From: Neisseriaceae bacterium HSC-16F19
GTDB lineage: Bacteria > Pseudomonadota > Gammaproteobacteria > Burkholderiales > Neisseriaceae
Length of the DNA: 64,000 nucleotides
NCBI RefSeq assembly: GCF_024171525.1
Contig: NZ_JALJZY010000005.1
Location: 1-64,000 of the forward strand
Reading direction: 5' to 3'
Below, in pieces: positions 23,515-32,666 of this stretch (within the stretch, counting starts at the first letter, position 1; every line of letters begins with the position of its first letter). The notes beneath the pieces were generated by a model. It was given only the letters and a program-made list of their open reading frames with translations, ran no database searches and had not been told where the DNA came from. A program made the position numbers and the translations under genes.

Positions 23515-24327
23515 ATGACCACATTATCTCCCAAACGACCGCGCCTGCTGCGGGTGCAATCCTGGCAGGATTTGAGCCCGCATCTGCGCCGCATTGTGTT
23601 TCACAGCGCCGATTTGGCCGATTATCCGTTTCAGTGCAACGGCGCCCATATCAAGCTGTTTCTGCCCCTGCCCGGTCAGGATGTGCCGCAATTGCCGGTG
23701 GTAACCGCGCAAGGGCCGCAATGGGCGGACAAGGCCGACAAGCCGATTACCCGCACCTATACCCTGCGCAGCTACGATGCCGCCGCCTGCACCGTGAGCG
23801 TGGATTTTGTGCTGCACGGCGACAACGGTCCGGCCTCGCGTTTTGCGCTGGCGGCCTCGCCCGGCCTGTGCATCGGCATCTCCCCGCCTGCCGGGCCGGT
23901 GCCCATGCTTAAAGCGGCGGCGCATTATCTTTTGGCCGGTGATTTGTCCGCCCTGCCGGCCATTGAATCCATGCTGCACGATATGGCGCCCGATGCCCGT
24001 GGCGATGTGTTGCTGTGGCTGCCCGAACGCGCCGATTTGCGCCCGCTGCCCCTGCCCGCAGGCGTGCGCCTGCATTCGTTTTTCGGCGATGCCGACCGGC
24101 ACGCGGCCTTTATCGATACCTTGCGGCAATGCCGCCCGGATACGGACGACTGCTTTGTCTGGCTGGCCGGTGAAGCTGCGCTGGTGGCCGATGGGCGCGC
24201 ATTGGCGCGGCAGCAATGGCAGATACCGCTGGCGTGCTGTTATGCGGTGCCTTATTGGCGCCGCGGCCAAGACGAAGAGACTTATCATCAGTCGCGGCAT
24301 GATTTTATGGACAGTGATGGCGACTAA
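23515..24327 (+). CDS. Siderophore-interacting protein (ferric-siderophore reductase)
   Basis: A 270-aa cytoplasmic FAD protein of the ViuB/YqjH (SIP) family, which reduces the ferric-siderophore to free Fe2+. The FAD-binding motif is RTYTLRSYD (about 83-91); the C-terminal domain has LLAGDLSALPAIESML and VWLAGEAA, and the terminal IPLACCYAVPYWRRGQDEE and YHQSRHDF are diagnostic. The ATG follows an inverted uptake-sequence pair (23472-23500); no strong ribosome site. It lies within an iron uptake operon, upstream of the transporter. Confidence 0.93.
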   Translation: MTTLSPKRPRLLRVQSWQDLSPHLRRIVFHSADLADYPFQCNGAHIKLFLPLPGQDVPQLPVVTAQGPQWADKADKPITRTYTLRSYDAAACTVSVDFVLHGDNGPASRFALAASPGLCIGISPPAGPVPMLKAAAHYLLAGDLSALPAIESMLHDMAPDARGDVLLWLPERADLRPLPLPAGVRLHSFFGDADRHAAFIDTLRQCRPDTDDCFVWLAGEAALVADGRALARQQWQIPLACCYAVPYWRRGQDEETYHQSRHDFMDSDGD

Positions 24328-24378
24328 TCCGCACTGCACCATAACCCATTCCCTTGTTTACATAAAGAAAGAAAGCTC

Positions 24379-25350
24379 ATGTTGAAATCCACCGTTTATA
24401 CCCTGACCACCCTGAGCGCCGCGCTGTTACTGGCCGCGTGCAACCCGCAACAAAGCAGCAGCGATGCCTCCGCACCGGCACCGGCCGGCCAGACCGCTGC
24501 CGCCGGTGACACCCTTACCGTGGCCACCGCCCGCGGTGAAGCCAGCGTGCCGCGCAATCCGGAACGCGTGGCCGTGTTCGATTGGGGCATGCTCGACACC
24601 CTCACCAAGCTGGGCGTGGATGTGGGCGCGGTGACCGATGAATCGGATTTGTCCTATTTGAAACCTGCTTTTGCGGGCAAGACCCATGTCGGCACCCTGT
24701 TCGAGCCCAATTACGAAGCCCTGCACGCTTTCCAGCCGCAGCTGATTATTACCGGTTCGCGCACTGCCAAAGCCTATGACAAATTGAGCGAGCTGGCACC
24801 GACCATAGAAATGACCGTAGACACCGCCAATATGCTGGCCAATGCCAAAGAGCGCATCACCACTTTTGGTGAAATTTTCGGCAAACAGGCCGAAGCGGCG
24901 GCGCTGAATCAGGAAATCGACCAGTCGTTTGCCGATGCCAAAGCGGCGGCCGCAGGCCAGGGCAAGGGTTTGGTGGTGCTGGTGAACGGCAATAAGCTGG
25001 CGGCCTTCGGCCCGTCTTCGCGCCTGGGCGGCTGGATACACAAAGACATCGGTGTGGCGGAAGTGGATGCCGACATTAAAGAAGGCAGCCACGGCCAGCC
25101 GATTTCCTTTGAATACATCAAAGAGAAAAATCCCGACTGGCTGTTTGTACTCGACCGCGGGGCCGCCATCGGTGAAGAAGGTGCGGCTGCGCAAGACGTG
25201 CTCAACAATCCGCTGATTGCCGAAACCACGGCCTGGAAAAAAGGTCAGGTGGTGTATCTGTTGCCGGAAACCTATCTGGCGGCAGGTGGTGCGCAGGAGT
25301 TGCTCAATGCCTCCAAGCAGCTGACCGATGCGTTTAAGGCGGCGCAGTGA
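24379..25350 (+). CDS. FatB/CeuE-type siderophore-binding lipoprotein
   Basis: A 323-aa periplasm-facing class III binding protein. The signal peptide ends at the lipobox LLAACN (Cys about 21). Mature features: VPRNPERVAVFDWGMLDTLT, LGVDVGAVTD, FEPNYEALHAFQPQLIITG, and a long backbone helix between lobes. Similar to FetB, FatB and CeuE, which bind ferric catecholates such as enterobactin and its linear forms. AAAGAAAG lies before the ATG. The next gene is the permease, 318 bases on, with two inserted repeats between them. Confidence 0.93.
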   Translation: MLKSTVYTLTTLSAALLLAACNPQQSSSDASAPAPAGQTAAAGDTLTVATARGEASVPRNPERVAVFDWGMLDTLTKLGVDVGAVTDESDLSYLKPAFAGKTHVGTLFEPNYEALHAFQPQLIITGSRTAKAYDKLSELAPTIEMTVDTANMLANAKERITTFGEIFGKQAEAAALNQEIDQSFADAKAAAAGQGKGLVVLVNGNKLAAFGPSSRLGGWIHKDIGVAEVDADIKEGSHGQPISFEYIKEKNPDWLFVLDRGAAIGEEGAAAQDVLNNPLIAETTAWKKGQVVYLLPETYLAAGGAQELLNASKQLTDAFKAAQ

Positions 25351-25353
25351 GTG

Positions 25354-25433
25354 GTAGGTCGGATACTTGTATCCGACAAAATATTAAGGCTTGGCCAAGG
25401 TGGATAGGTGTCGGATACAAGTATCCGACCTAC
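25354..25433. repeat. GTAGGTCGGAT inverted repeat (copy 2)
   Basis: Same arms as copy 1 (GTAGGTCGGATACTTG... and its inverse) with a different central spacer. It starts 3 bases past the binding-protein stop and could act as a transcript-stabilising or terminating hairpin. Confidence 0.8.
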
Positions 25434-25445
25434 GGGGCTGCTGAA

Positions 25446-25551
25446 TATAGTCATTTAAAATAAGAACGATACGGCGTTGCTGCGCCTTGCCGTACTACTT
25501 GTACTGTCTGCGGCTTGCTGCCTTGTCTCGTTCTTATTTTAGTCGACTATA
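25446..25551. repeat. Correia-like element 4 (106 bp, short form)
   Basis: Compact copy bounded by TATAGTCATTTAAAATAAGAACG and its inverse ending AGTCGACTATA, with the core GCGTTGCTGCGCCTTGCCGT and TACTTGTACTGTCTGCGGC. Inserted inside the iron transporter operon between binding protein and permease. Confidence 0.88.
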
Positions 25552-25668
25552 TCTTTCAGGCAGCCTTTTAAAGTTGTACCGACACCTGTGGCGCCAACCC
25601 GCCCCCGCATAAAACCCTTCAAACCCTTTTAAACCCCTTTCCCGTTTTCAGGCAGCCTCGGCAAACCT

Positions 25669-26637
25669 ATGTCTTATCGTCCTTTATCGTTCAATCTGCT
25701 CAATCTCGCCCTGATGGCGCTGCTGTTTGTCATCAGCCTGTCGGTGGGGGTGGCCGAATTCCGCTGGGCGCAGCTGTTTGATTTCAGCGACAGCACCCAG
25801 CTGATGCTGATCAGCCGTCTGCCGCGCACGCTGGCGATTGTGCTGACCGGCGCCTCCATGGCGGTGGCGGGCATGATTATGCAGATTTTGCTGAAAAACC
25901 GTTTTATCGAGCCTTCCATGGTCGGTGCCAGCCAGGGCGCCATGCTGGCGCTGCTGCTGATGGCGCTGCTGTTTCCCGCCGCGGCGCTGATGCTGAAAAT
26001 GACCGTGGCCGCGGTGGCGGCGCTGGCTGCCATGCTGCTGTTTATGCTGATGATCCGCCGCCTGCCGCCGACCCAGCAGATGATGGTGCCCCTGGTGGGG
26101 ATTATTTTCGGCAGCGTCATCGAATCGGCGGCGGTGTTTATCGCCTATGAAACCGAGATGCTGCAAATGCTGGGGGTGTGGCAGCTGGGCGATTTTTCCG
26201 GTGTGTTGCAGGGGCGTTACGAATTGCTGTGGCTCACCGCGCTGATGGCCCTGTGCGCTTATTGGATCGCCGACCAGCTCACCATAGTCGGCCTGGGCGA
26301 TACCGTCAGCGTGAATTTGGGGGTCAACCGCACGGCAGTGCTGTGGTCGGGGCTGGTGATTGTGGCGCTGATTACCTCACTGGTGATGGTGACCGTGGGC
26401 AATATTCCCTTTATCGGCCTGGTGGTGCCCAATATCGCCAGCCGTCTGATGGGCGACAAGCTGCGCCAAAGCCTGCCCGCGGTGGCGCTGATGGGCGCTT
26501 CGCTGGTGTTGCTGTGCGATATTGTCGGCCGCCTGATCCGCTTTCCGTTTGAAATTCCGGTGGCCACGGTGTTCGGTGTCATCGGCACGGTGCTGTTTTT
26601 GTATTTGCTGTTGAGAAAGAGCCCCCATGCTGCCTGA
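25669..26637 (+). CDS. Iron-siderophore ABC permease (FatD-like)
   Basis: A 322-aa FecCD/BtuC-family inner-membrane permease with about nine membrane segments. Typical stretches are SRLPRTLAIVLTGASMAVAG, FIEPSMVGASQGAMLALLL and GLVVPNIASRLMGDK, the last near the cytoplasmic coupling helix. Its C-terminal codons overlap the second permease gene by 11 bases, so the two are translated together and should form the heterodimeric channel. Confidence 0.93.
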   Translation: MSYRPLSFNLLNLALMALLFVISLSVGVAEFRWAQLFDFSDSTQLMLISRLPRTLAIVLTGASMAVAGMIMQILLKNRFIEPSMVGASQGAMLALLLMALLFPAAALMLKMTVAAVAALAAMLLFMLMIRRLPPTQQMMVPLVGIIFGSVIESAAVFIAYETEMLQMLGVWQLGDFSGVLQGRYELLWLTALMALCAYWIADQLTIVGLGDTVSVNLGVNRTAVLWSGLVIVALITSLVMVTVGNIPFIGLVVPNIASRLMGDKLRQSLPAVALMGASLVLLCDIVGRLIRFPFEIPVATVFGVIGTVLFLYLLLRKSPHAA

Positions 26638-27613
26638 AAACACTTATCCGCCGTTTTTGTCCGGCAGCCGCCGCCCCTTGTGGCTGGCTGCGGCCGTGTT
26701 GGCCGTGGTGTGCGTGCTGTTTCTCACCGTCAATGTGCGCGGCAATTGGGATTTTGTGCTGCCGCTGCGCGCCACCAAGCTGGCGGCCCTGCTGCTGGTG
26801 GCTTATGCGGCGGCGGTTTCCACCCTGCTGTTCCAAACCCTGACCAATAATCCGGTACTCACGCCTTCGCTGCTGGGTTTTGAATCGCTGTACATCTTTT
26901 TGCAGACCCTGCTGCTGGCGCTGTTGGGTGCCGCCGGTTACACCCAGCTGCCGGCCATGGGCAAATTCGCTTTCGAGCTGGCGGCGATGATGGGCGGGGC
27001 GCTGCTGCTGTTTCAGCTGCTGTTGCGTCAGGGCGGGCGCGATTTGGCGCGCATGATTTTGATCGGGGTGATTTTCGGCGTGCTGTTCCGCAGCCTGTCG
27101 GCACTGATTCAAAGGCTGATTGATCCGGAAGAATTCGCCGTGGCGCAGGCCAATACCTATGCCTCGGCCAATACCATACACAGCGAAATGCTGGCGGTGG
27201 CGGCGGTGGTGATTGTCATCAGCGCCCTGTTTGTGTGGCGCGAACGCCACCGCCTCGATGTCTATATGCTCGGTCGCGAACAGAGCATCAACCTCGGCAT
27301 TCCCTACAGCCGCAATACCGTGGTGATTTTGCTGTGGGTGGCGGCGCTGACCGCCACCTCGGTGGCGCTGATCGGCCCCTTCGGCCCGGTGAGCTTTTTC
27401 GGGCTGCTGGTGGTGGCGCTCACCAATTACATCAGCACCAGTTTGCGCCACAGCCTGCGCGTGCCTTTGTCGTTCTGCATAGCCGCCGTTTTGCTGGTGG
27501 GCGGGCAGTTGTTGTTTGAACAGGTGCTGGGCATGAAAGCCGTGCTCAGCGTGGTGGTGGAATTTGCCGGCGGCCTGGTGTTTTTGTGGCTGGTATTGCG
27601 GCAGAAACATTAA
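26627..27613 (+). CDS. Iron-siderophore ABC permease (FatC-like)
   Basis: A 328-aa second FecCD-family permease. It has the membrane segments LWLAAAVLAVVCVLFLTV and KLAALLLVAYAAAVSTLLFQ, then TLTNNPVLTPSLLGFESLYI, and the conserved IGPFGPVSFFGLLVVALTNY. It overlaps the preceding permease gene. An uptake sequence and a 143-bp mini-element separate it from the ATPase gene. Confidence 0.92.
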   Translation: MLPENTYPPFLSGSRRPLWLAAAVLAVVCVLFLTVNVRGNWDFVLPLRATKLAALLLVAYAAAVSTLLFQTLTNNPVLTPSLLGFESLYIFLQTLLLALLGAAGYTQLPAMGKFAFELAAMMGGALLLFQLLLRQGGRDLARMILIGVIFGVLFRSLSALIQRLIDPEEFAVAQANTYASANTIHSEMLAVAAVVIVISALFVWRERHRLDVYMLGREQSINLGIPYSRNTVVILLWVAALTATSVALIGPFGPVSFFGLLVVALTNYISTSLRHSLRVPLSFCIAAVLLVGGQLLFEQVLGMKAVLSVVVEFAGGLVFLWLVLRQKH

Positions 27614-27621
27614 ACAAGGCT

Positions 27622-27764
27622 GAGACCTTTGCAAAACCCCCATTTGCGGCGCATTTCTGCGTTGCGCGCTGCTCGCTCGCTTGCCTATCTACATGATATG
27701 TCTGCGCTCGCTGCGCTGCTACGCCTTGAACTGCATCCACATCTGGAGGTTTTGCAAAGGTCTC
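27622..27764. mobile_element. IS5-like mini-element (MITE) copy B
   Basis: 143 bp with ends GAGACCTTTGCAAAACCCC and TTTTGCAAAGGTCTC; no coding capacity. It lies between the permease and ATPase genes of the iron transporter. Its internal part (GCTGCTCGCTCGCTTG, CATGATATGTCTGCGCTC) is shared in inverted orientation with copy D at 32418. Confidence 0.75.
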
Positions 27765-27813
27765 AGGCTGCCTGAAAACAATCGTCACCTTATAGATTAG
27801 ATACCGAAATACC

Positions 27814-28572
27814 ATGATTAGCATTGAAAACGTCAGCCACCATATCGGCAGCCAGCGTATTTTGAACCGGCTCAGCCTGGACATTCCCGCCGGCGGCATC
27901 ACCGCCCTGGTGGGCCCCAACGGCGCGGGCAAGTCCACGCTGCTGTCGCTGATGGCGCGTCTGCAACCCTTGAGCGACGGCCATATCCGCTACGGCAGCC
28001 AAGACACCCGCAGCACCGCCAGCAGCGAGTTGGCGCGCACCGTGGCCATACTCACCCAGGAAAACAATATCCACAGCCGCATTACCGTGCGCGATTTGCT
28101 GATGTTCGGCCGCTATCCGCACCATCAGGGCCGCCCGCAGGCGGAAGACAGCCGCGTGGTGGCGCAGGCGCTGCAAGACTTTCAGTTACAGGCGTTTGCC
28201 GAACGCTATTTGACCGAACTTTCCGGCGGCCAGCGCCAGCGTGCGCTGATTGCCATGGTGTTTTGCCAGCAAACGCCGTATGTGCTCTTGGACGAGCCGC
28301 TGAACAATCTCGATATGTTCCACGCGCGCGAACTCATGCGCCAGCTGCGCCGTCTTACCGACCAAAACGGCCTGACCACGGTGATGGTGGTGCACGACAT
28401 CAATATGGCCGCCGCCTGGGCCGACCGCATCGTGATTCTGCAAGACGGCGAACTGGCCTGCCAGGGCAGCCCCAATGATTTGATTAATCCCGACATCCTC
28501 CAACGCCATTTCGGCCTCGATGCCGATGTGCTGGATTATCAGGGCAAGAAATTGGTGGTGCATCATGTGTAA
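27814..28572 (+). CDS. Iron-siderophore ABC transporter ATPase
   Basis: A 252-aa FepC-type ATPase. Walker A is GPNGAGKST (about 34-42), then ILTQENNIHSRITVRDLLMF, signature LSGGQRQRALIAM, Walker B VLLDEPLNNLDM and H-loop VMVVHDINMAA. Completes the transporter with the two upstream permeases and the lipoprotein. No clear ribosome site precedes the ATG. Confidence 0.94.
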   Translation: MISIENVSHHIGSQRILNRLSLDIPAGGITALVGPNGAGKSTLLSLMARLQPLSDGHIRYGSQDTRSTASSELARTVAILTQENNIHSRITVRDLLMFGRYPHHQGRPQAEDSRVVAQALQDFQLQAFAERYLTELSGGQRQRALIAMVFCQQTPYVLLDEPLNNLDMFHARELMRQLRRLTDQNGLTTVMVVHDINMAAAWADRIVILQDGELACQGSPNDLINPDILQRHFGLDADVLDYQGKKLVVHHV

Positions 28573-28603
28573 GGCTGCCTGAAAAACCATCTGTAAATAT
28601 TTT

Positions 28604-28620
28604 GATAATAATTTTTATTT
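28604..28620. promoter_or_regulatory. Candidate Fur box of the receptor gene
   Basis: GATAATAATTTTTATTT, matching about 12 of 19 Fur consensus positions when extended, in an AT-rich promoter region between the ATPase and receptor genes. Weaker than the site at 22661. Confidence 0.4.
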
Positions 28621-28644
28621 AAATTAAAATCAGCACCATTTTGC

Positions 28645-28690
28645 GCATTGCCCCGATGACTGTGAAGCACAAGGCAATGCCGGTTTTTTA
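28645..28690 (+). terminator. Terminator-like hairpin in the receptor leader
   Basis: GCATTGCC and GGCAATGC pair around a 20-base loop and are followed by CGG and six T. It lies 25 bases upstream of the receptor ATG and downstream of the Fur-like site. It could be a terminator of the ABC operon or an attenuator. Confidence 0.5.
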
Positions 28691-28714
28691 TCTTTTCCAT
28701 AACAGGTCATAGCT

Positions 28715-30931
28715 ATGCACACACGCACCTTCCGTCTTTCCCTGCTGACCCTGGCACTGGCCGGCGGTTTTGCCCATGCCCAAGATGCTGCCCCGAGCGG
28801 CGACAGCGCCGAGCTGGAAACCATTTATGTGACGGCCGAGCGCCAGTTGCAGCAGTCTTTGGGTGTTTCCCGCATCAACAACAGCGACATCGAGCGCCAA
28901 CCGGCAGCCAATGATATTTCCGAGCTGGTGCGCACCATGCCCGGTGTCAACCTCAGCGGCAATACCGCCACCGGCCAGCGCGGCAACAAACGTCAAATCG
29001 ATTTGCGCGGCATGGGTCCGGAGAACACGCTGATTCTGATAGACGGCAAACCGGTGACTTCGCGCCATGCCGAGCGTATTTCCATGCGCGGCGAGCGCAA
29101 TACCCGCGGTGATTCCAACTGGGTGCCGGTGGAAGAAATCGATTCCATTACCGTGTTGCGCGGCCCGGCTGCGGCGCGTTACGGCTCCGGTGCCATGGGC
29201 GGTGTGGTCAATATCACCACCAAAAAGGTCAGTAACGAGTTCAAAGGCTCGCTCAATTACTACATCAACTACCCGAAAGACCAGCAAGAGGGCGGTACCC
29301 AGCGCATCGGCTTCAATCTCAGCGGCCCCATCGTCAAAGACGTGCTGAGCTTCCGTGTGTATGGCAGCGCCAATAAAACCGAGGCCGACGATGTCGATAT
29401 CAACGAGCGTAACGGTACCAGCCGCTCCGTGGCCGGTGTGGAGGGTGTGCGCAACCGCGACATCGCCGGACGCCTGCATTGGAAAATCAATCCCGCCAAC
29501 AGCCTCACCCTGGACAGCAGTTTCAGCCGCCAAGGCAATATTTACGGTGGCGATACCCAAAACAGCAACTCCGGCGGCAGCGGCCCCAGCCGCGACCGTA
29601 CCAATGCGCTCTTGGGTGCCGAAACTGCGCGCCTTTACCGCCGTGCCTTTTCGCTCACCCATACCGGTGCTTACGGCTGGGGTGATACCAAGTCCTATAT
29701 CAGCTACGACACCACCACCAACAGCCGTATGCCCGAAGCGCTGTATGGCGGCCCGGAAGGCAGCTATACCGACACTGTGTTTACCGACAGTGATTTGAAA
29801 AACCTGCGCGTCAACAGCGAAGCCTATATTCCCTTCACCTTGGGCGGCGAGCATGTGCTGACCGTGGGTGCCGAATTTGTCCGCAGCAAGCTGGACGATG
29901 CCTCCTCCAACCGCCAGGGCTTTACCGACCAAGGCCGCACCGACGTGTTTAACGGCATCAATGCCGTGCGCGGCGGGGTGAATTCGCAACGCGAATGGGC
30001 GCTGTATCTGGAAGACAATATCCGCTTCGGCAGCAAAACCCATATCGTGCCCACCCTGCGCTACGACCACCACAGCAAATCCGGCGGCAATGTCAGCGGC
30101 GGCCTCAGCTTCTCGCAAGGCATAGGTGACAACTGGCTGATTAAGGGCGGTATTGCCCGCGCCTATAAAGCGCCCAATCTTTACCAGAGCAACCCCGACT
30201 TCATTCTCTACACCCGTGGCAACGGCTGTCCCATCGGCACCAGCGGTTTCCGCTGCTACTATATGGGCAATGCCGATTTGAAGGCCGAGACCGCGTGGAA
30301 TAAAGAGCTGGGGGTGGAATTCAAGAAAAACGGCTGGCAGGCTTCCGCCACCTATTTCCACAACGCCTACCGCAACAAGATTGTTATCGGCGACCGTGCC
30401 ATTGCCAGAAGCAATATCGGTAACTGGCTGCTGCAATGGGAAAACACCCCCAAAGCCACGGTGGAAGGCATAGAGGGTAATGTGGTGGTACCGCTGCACC
30501 GCACCCTGAACTGGAGCAATAATTTCACCTATATGCGCAAATCGGAAGACTTCCAAGGCAATCCGCTGTCGCTGGTGCCCAAACACACCATCAACAGCAC
30601 CCTGGCCTGGACACCGAACGAGCGCTGGGATGCCAATCTCACCTTTACCCACTACGGCCGCACCAAACCGCGTTCTGTGGCCGTTAACCGTACCGAGGCC
30701 GGGCAGGGCGGCGGTGGCGGTACCGGCTTGAACAGCCGTGAAAACCAAACCGAGCTGGGCAGCCACGGCATCTGGGGCGTGAACGTCGGCTACAACTGGA
30801 ACAAAAAAGTCCATGTGCGCGCCGGTGTCAGCAATATTTTCGACAAAAAACTGTACCGCACCGGCAACGGCGCGCAAACCTTCAACCTGCACGGCCGCGC
30901 GCTGTACGGCAGTTTGAAAGTCGGTTTCTGA
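28715..30931 (+). CDS. FepA/PfeA-like TonB-dependent catecholate siderophore receptor
   Basis: A 738-aa outer-membrane receptor. Signal peptide ends at GGFAHA; the plug has the TonB box-like ETIYVTAER, then DISELVRTMPGVNLSG, the RNKRQIDLRGMGPENT-type region, LILIDGKPVTSR and ITVLRGPAAARYGSGAMGG. The 22-strand barrel ends in a terminal Phe (LYGSLKVGF), the BAM signal. The plug and the paired Cys in NGCPIGTSGFRCYY resemble enterobactin receptors (FepA, PfeA, BfeA) more than FetA/FrpB. It directly follows a catecholate-type ABC transporter; the ligand is inferred. Confidence 0.92.
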   Translation: MHTRTFRLSLLTLALAGGFAHAQDAAPSGDSAELETIYVTAERQLQQSLGVSRINNSDIERQPAANDISELVRTMPGVNLSGNTATGQRGNKRQIDLRGMGPENTLILIDGKPVTSRHAERISMRGERNTRGDSNWVPVEEIDSITVLRGPAAARYGSGAMGGVVNITTKKVSNEFKGSLNYYINYPKDQQEGGTQRIGFNLSGPIVKDVLSFRVYGSANKTEADDVDINERNGTSRSVAGVEGVRNRDIAGRLHWKINPANSLTLDSSFSRQGNIYGGDTQNSNSGGSGPSRDRTNALLGAETARLYRRAFSLTHTGAYGWGDTKSYISYDTTTNSRMPEALYGGPEGSYTDTVFTDSDLKNLRVNSEAYIPFTLGGEHVLTVGAEFVRSKLDDASSNRQGFTDQGRTDVFNGINAVRGGVNSQREWALYLEDNIRFGSKTHIVPTLRYDHHSKSGGNVSGGLSFSQGIGDNWLIKGGIARAYKAPNLYQSNPDFILYTRGNGCPIGTSGFRCYYMGNADLKAETAWNKELGVEFKKNGWQASATYFHNAYRNKIVIGDRAIARSNIGNWLLQWENTPKATVEGIEGNVVVPLHRTLNWSNNFTYMRKSEDFQGNPLSLVPKHTINSTLAWTPNERWDANLTFTHYGRTKPRSVAVNRTEAGQGGGGGTGLNSRENQTELGSHGIWGVNVGYNWNKKVHVRAGVSNIFDKKLYRTGNGAQTFNLHGRALYGSLKVGF

Positions 30932-31002
30932 TACAGTGAAAAGGCTGCCTGAACGGTTTTTTGCTCCGCAAGAAACGCACTACGTTTGTTTTCAGGCAGC
31001 CC

Positions 31003-31198
31003 GAGACCTTAGCAAAACCTCATGAGCCACTATAAACATAAAACCGACGTCATTCCCGCGTATGCGGGAATCCATGGGCAAACTTAAGAAACCTTTTTTA
31101 AAACAATGGATTCATAAGCCGATAGATGGATTCCCGCGTTCGCGGGAATGACGGCAGCTAGGGGTTTAGGCTACCTGAAGGCAGTTTTGCAAAGGTCT
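31003..31198. repeat. Neisserial mosaic element with two dRS3 repeats
   Basis: Bounded by GAGACCTTAGCAAAACCTC and TTTTGCAAAGGTCT. Inside are two dRS3-type 20-mers, ATTCCCGCGTATGCGGGAAT at 31052-31071 and ATTCCCGCGTTCGCGGGAAT at 31130-31149, around a spacer repeat. It fills the space between the receptor and the esterase lipoprotein and holds a degenerate uptake sequence (GGCTACCTGAA). Confidence 0.8.
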
Positions 31199-31254
31199 AA
31201 GCCTGTTTTTTTGTTTGTAACTTATTTTTAAATAACAATATCTTCTGTATTGGC

Positions 31255-32271
31255 ATGCCCATGTTTACTAAAACCAAAACCCTGTCTTTATTGGCCGCAG
31301 CATGCCTCACCGGCGCCTGTGCCCAAACACCCGTCAACACAGTCGAAACAACGGCACCGCAAGCCCAAGCGCAAACTGCCGTGCCGCAGGGCGGCCGCAA
31401 CCGCCCCGAACAGCGTCGCCTGAGCCCCGCAGAAGTAGAGGCCCTGCTGCCCGCAGGCAGCCGCGTGGTGCGCGACCTCACCGTCAAACAGGCCGGCGCG
31501 CACACCCTGAAACTGGATTTATACCTGCCCGCCCGACAAAACCGCGCCGCGCCCGTGGTGGTGTGGGTGCACGGCGGCGGCTGGCGCCAAGGCCAAAAAG
31601 AAGACGTGGTGCGTAACCCGCGCCTGCTCAATGCCCTGTTGAGCGAGGGCTATGCCGTGGCGGCGGTAGGTTACCGTGTCGCCGGACAGGCCACTTTCCC
31701 CGCGCCGATACAGGATGTGAACGACGCCGCCCAATATGTGTGGCAGCACGGCGCCCAATACCATATCGACCCCGAGCGCATGGCCATGGCCGGACGTTCT
31801 GCCGGTGCCCATCTGGCCGGCCTGGCCGCCATCAGCAATCATCAGGCACCGGGTGAATTCATCACACTGGCAGACAAACCCGGCTTTAAAATCCGCGCCT
31901 TCGTCGGCTTTTTCGGGCCCTATGATTTGAACACCCTGCGCACCGACAAAGGCCAAAGTGCCGATGCCCAATCGGCCGAATCCGCCATGCTCGGCGCCAC
32001 CCCGGCAGCACAACCGCAACTGGCCACCCGCGCCTCGCCCGTGCACTATGTCAGCGCCGACACCCCGCCGGTCTTGCTGCTGCACGGCACCAATGACAGA
32101 CAAGTGCCGCATGCGCAAAGCGAACAGCTGAAAAAACGCCTCGATGCCGCCGGTGTGCCCAACGAATTGCACATCACCCCAGATGCCCGCCACGGCGACC
32201 CCGTCTTCGATGACAAAGCCCATGTCGTCAAAGTGATGGCCTTTTTGCGCCGCCATTTTCCGGTGCAGTAA
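31255..32271 (+). CDS. Lipoprotein alpha/beta hydrolase (acetylesterase-like)
   Basis: A 338-aa (or 336 from the ATG at 31261) esterase. N-terminal LSLLAAACLTGACAQ contains possible lipoboxes, so it is probably membrane-anchored. Catalytic features of the BD-FAE/hormone-sensitive-lipase-like group: oxyanion loop VWVHGGGWRQGQ, nucleophile GRSAGAHLAG, Asp in LLHGTNDRQVPH and His in DARHGDPVF. No clear ribosome site. It follows the catecholate receptor beyond a mosaic repeat; a link to siderophore processing is possible but unproven. Confidence 0.85.
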   Translation: MPMFTKTKTLSLLAAACLTGACAQTPVNTVETTAPQAQAQTAVPQGGRNRPEQRRLSPAEVEALLPAGSRVVRDLTVKQAGAHTLKLDLYLPARQNRAAPVVVWVHGGGWRQGQKEDVVRNPRLLNALLSEGYAVAAVGYRVAGQATFPAPIQDVNDAAQYVWQHGAQYHIDPERMAMAGRSAGAHLAGLAAISNHQAPGEFITLADKPGFKIRAFVGFFGPYDLNTLRTDKGQSADAQSAESAMLGATPAAQPQLATRASPVHYVSADTPPVLLLHGTNDRQVPHAQSEQLKKRLDAAGVPNELHITPDARHGDPVFDDKAHVVKVMAFLRRHFPVQ

Positions 32272-32666
32272 CCCATCTTGCTTTTAAAACATTTCAGGCA
32301 GCCTTGAGGCTGCCTGATTGCGTTCAGTGTTATCCGACTGTTATCTTTGTCTTGTCAGGCCGGACTGATGCTACAACACCTGCTGCCGAAGGCCGTCCCA
32401 AGCCTTTTAGGCAGCCTGAGACCTTTGCAAAACCTCCAGATGCCAGAAAAGTGGAACAGTTGCAGTTCAAGGCGTAGCAGCACAGTGAGCGCAGACATAT
32501 CATGTACAAGGCTAAGCGAGCGAGCAGTACCTCTACGGGCATAACAACTAACGCTTCAAATACGCCGCAGATGGGGGGTGCAAAGGTCTCATGTTTTCAG
32601 GCAGCCTTAAAGGCTGCCTGAAAACGTTTTGGACGCGGTGTTGAATAATGCTGCGCAACTGTGGCT
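32272..32666. other. Repeat-rich intergenic region
   Basis: Contains an inverted uptake-sequence pair just after the esterase stop (about 32292-32317), mini-element copy D (32418-32590), and another uptake-sequence pair at about 32596-32624. No gene is visible. Confidence 0.6.
32418..32590. mobile_element. IS5-like mini-element (MITE) copy D
   Basis: 173 bp with ends GAGACCTTTGCAAAACCTCC and GTGCAAAGGTCTC (right end slightly decayed). The interior (AGTTCAAGGCGTAGCAGCAC, GCGCAGACATATCATGTA) is the reverse complement of the interior of copy B. Non-coding. Confidence 0.7.

Noticed and set aside
28688..30892. 734-codon open frame antisense to the siderophore receptor
   Set aside because: Composition (Ala/Val/Gly/His-rich) and lack of motifs mark it as a shadow of the receptor gene.
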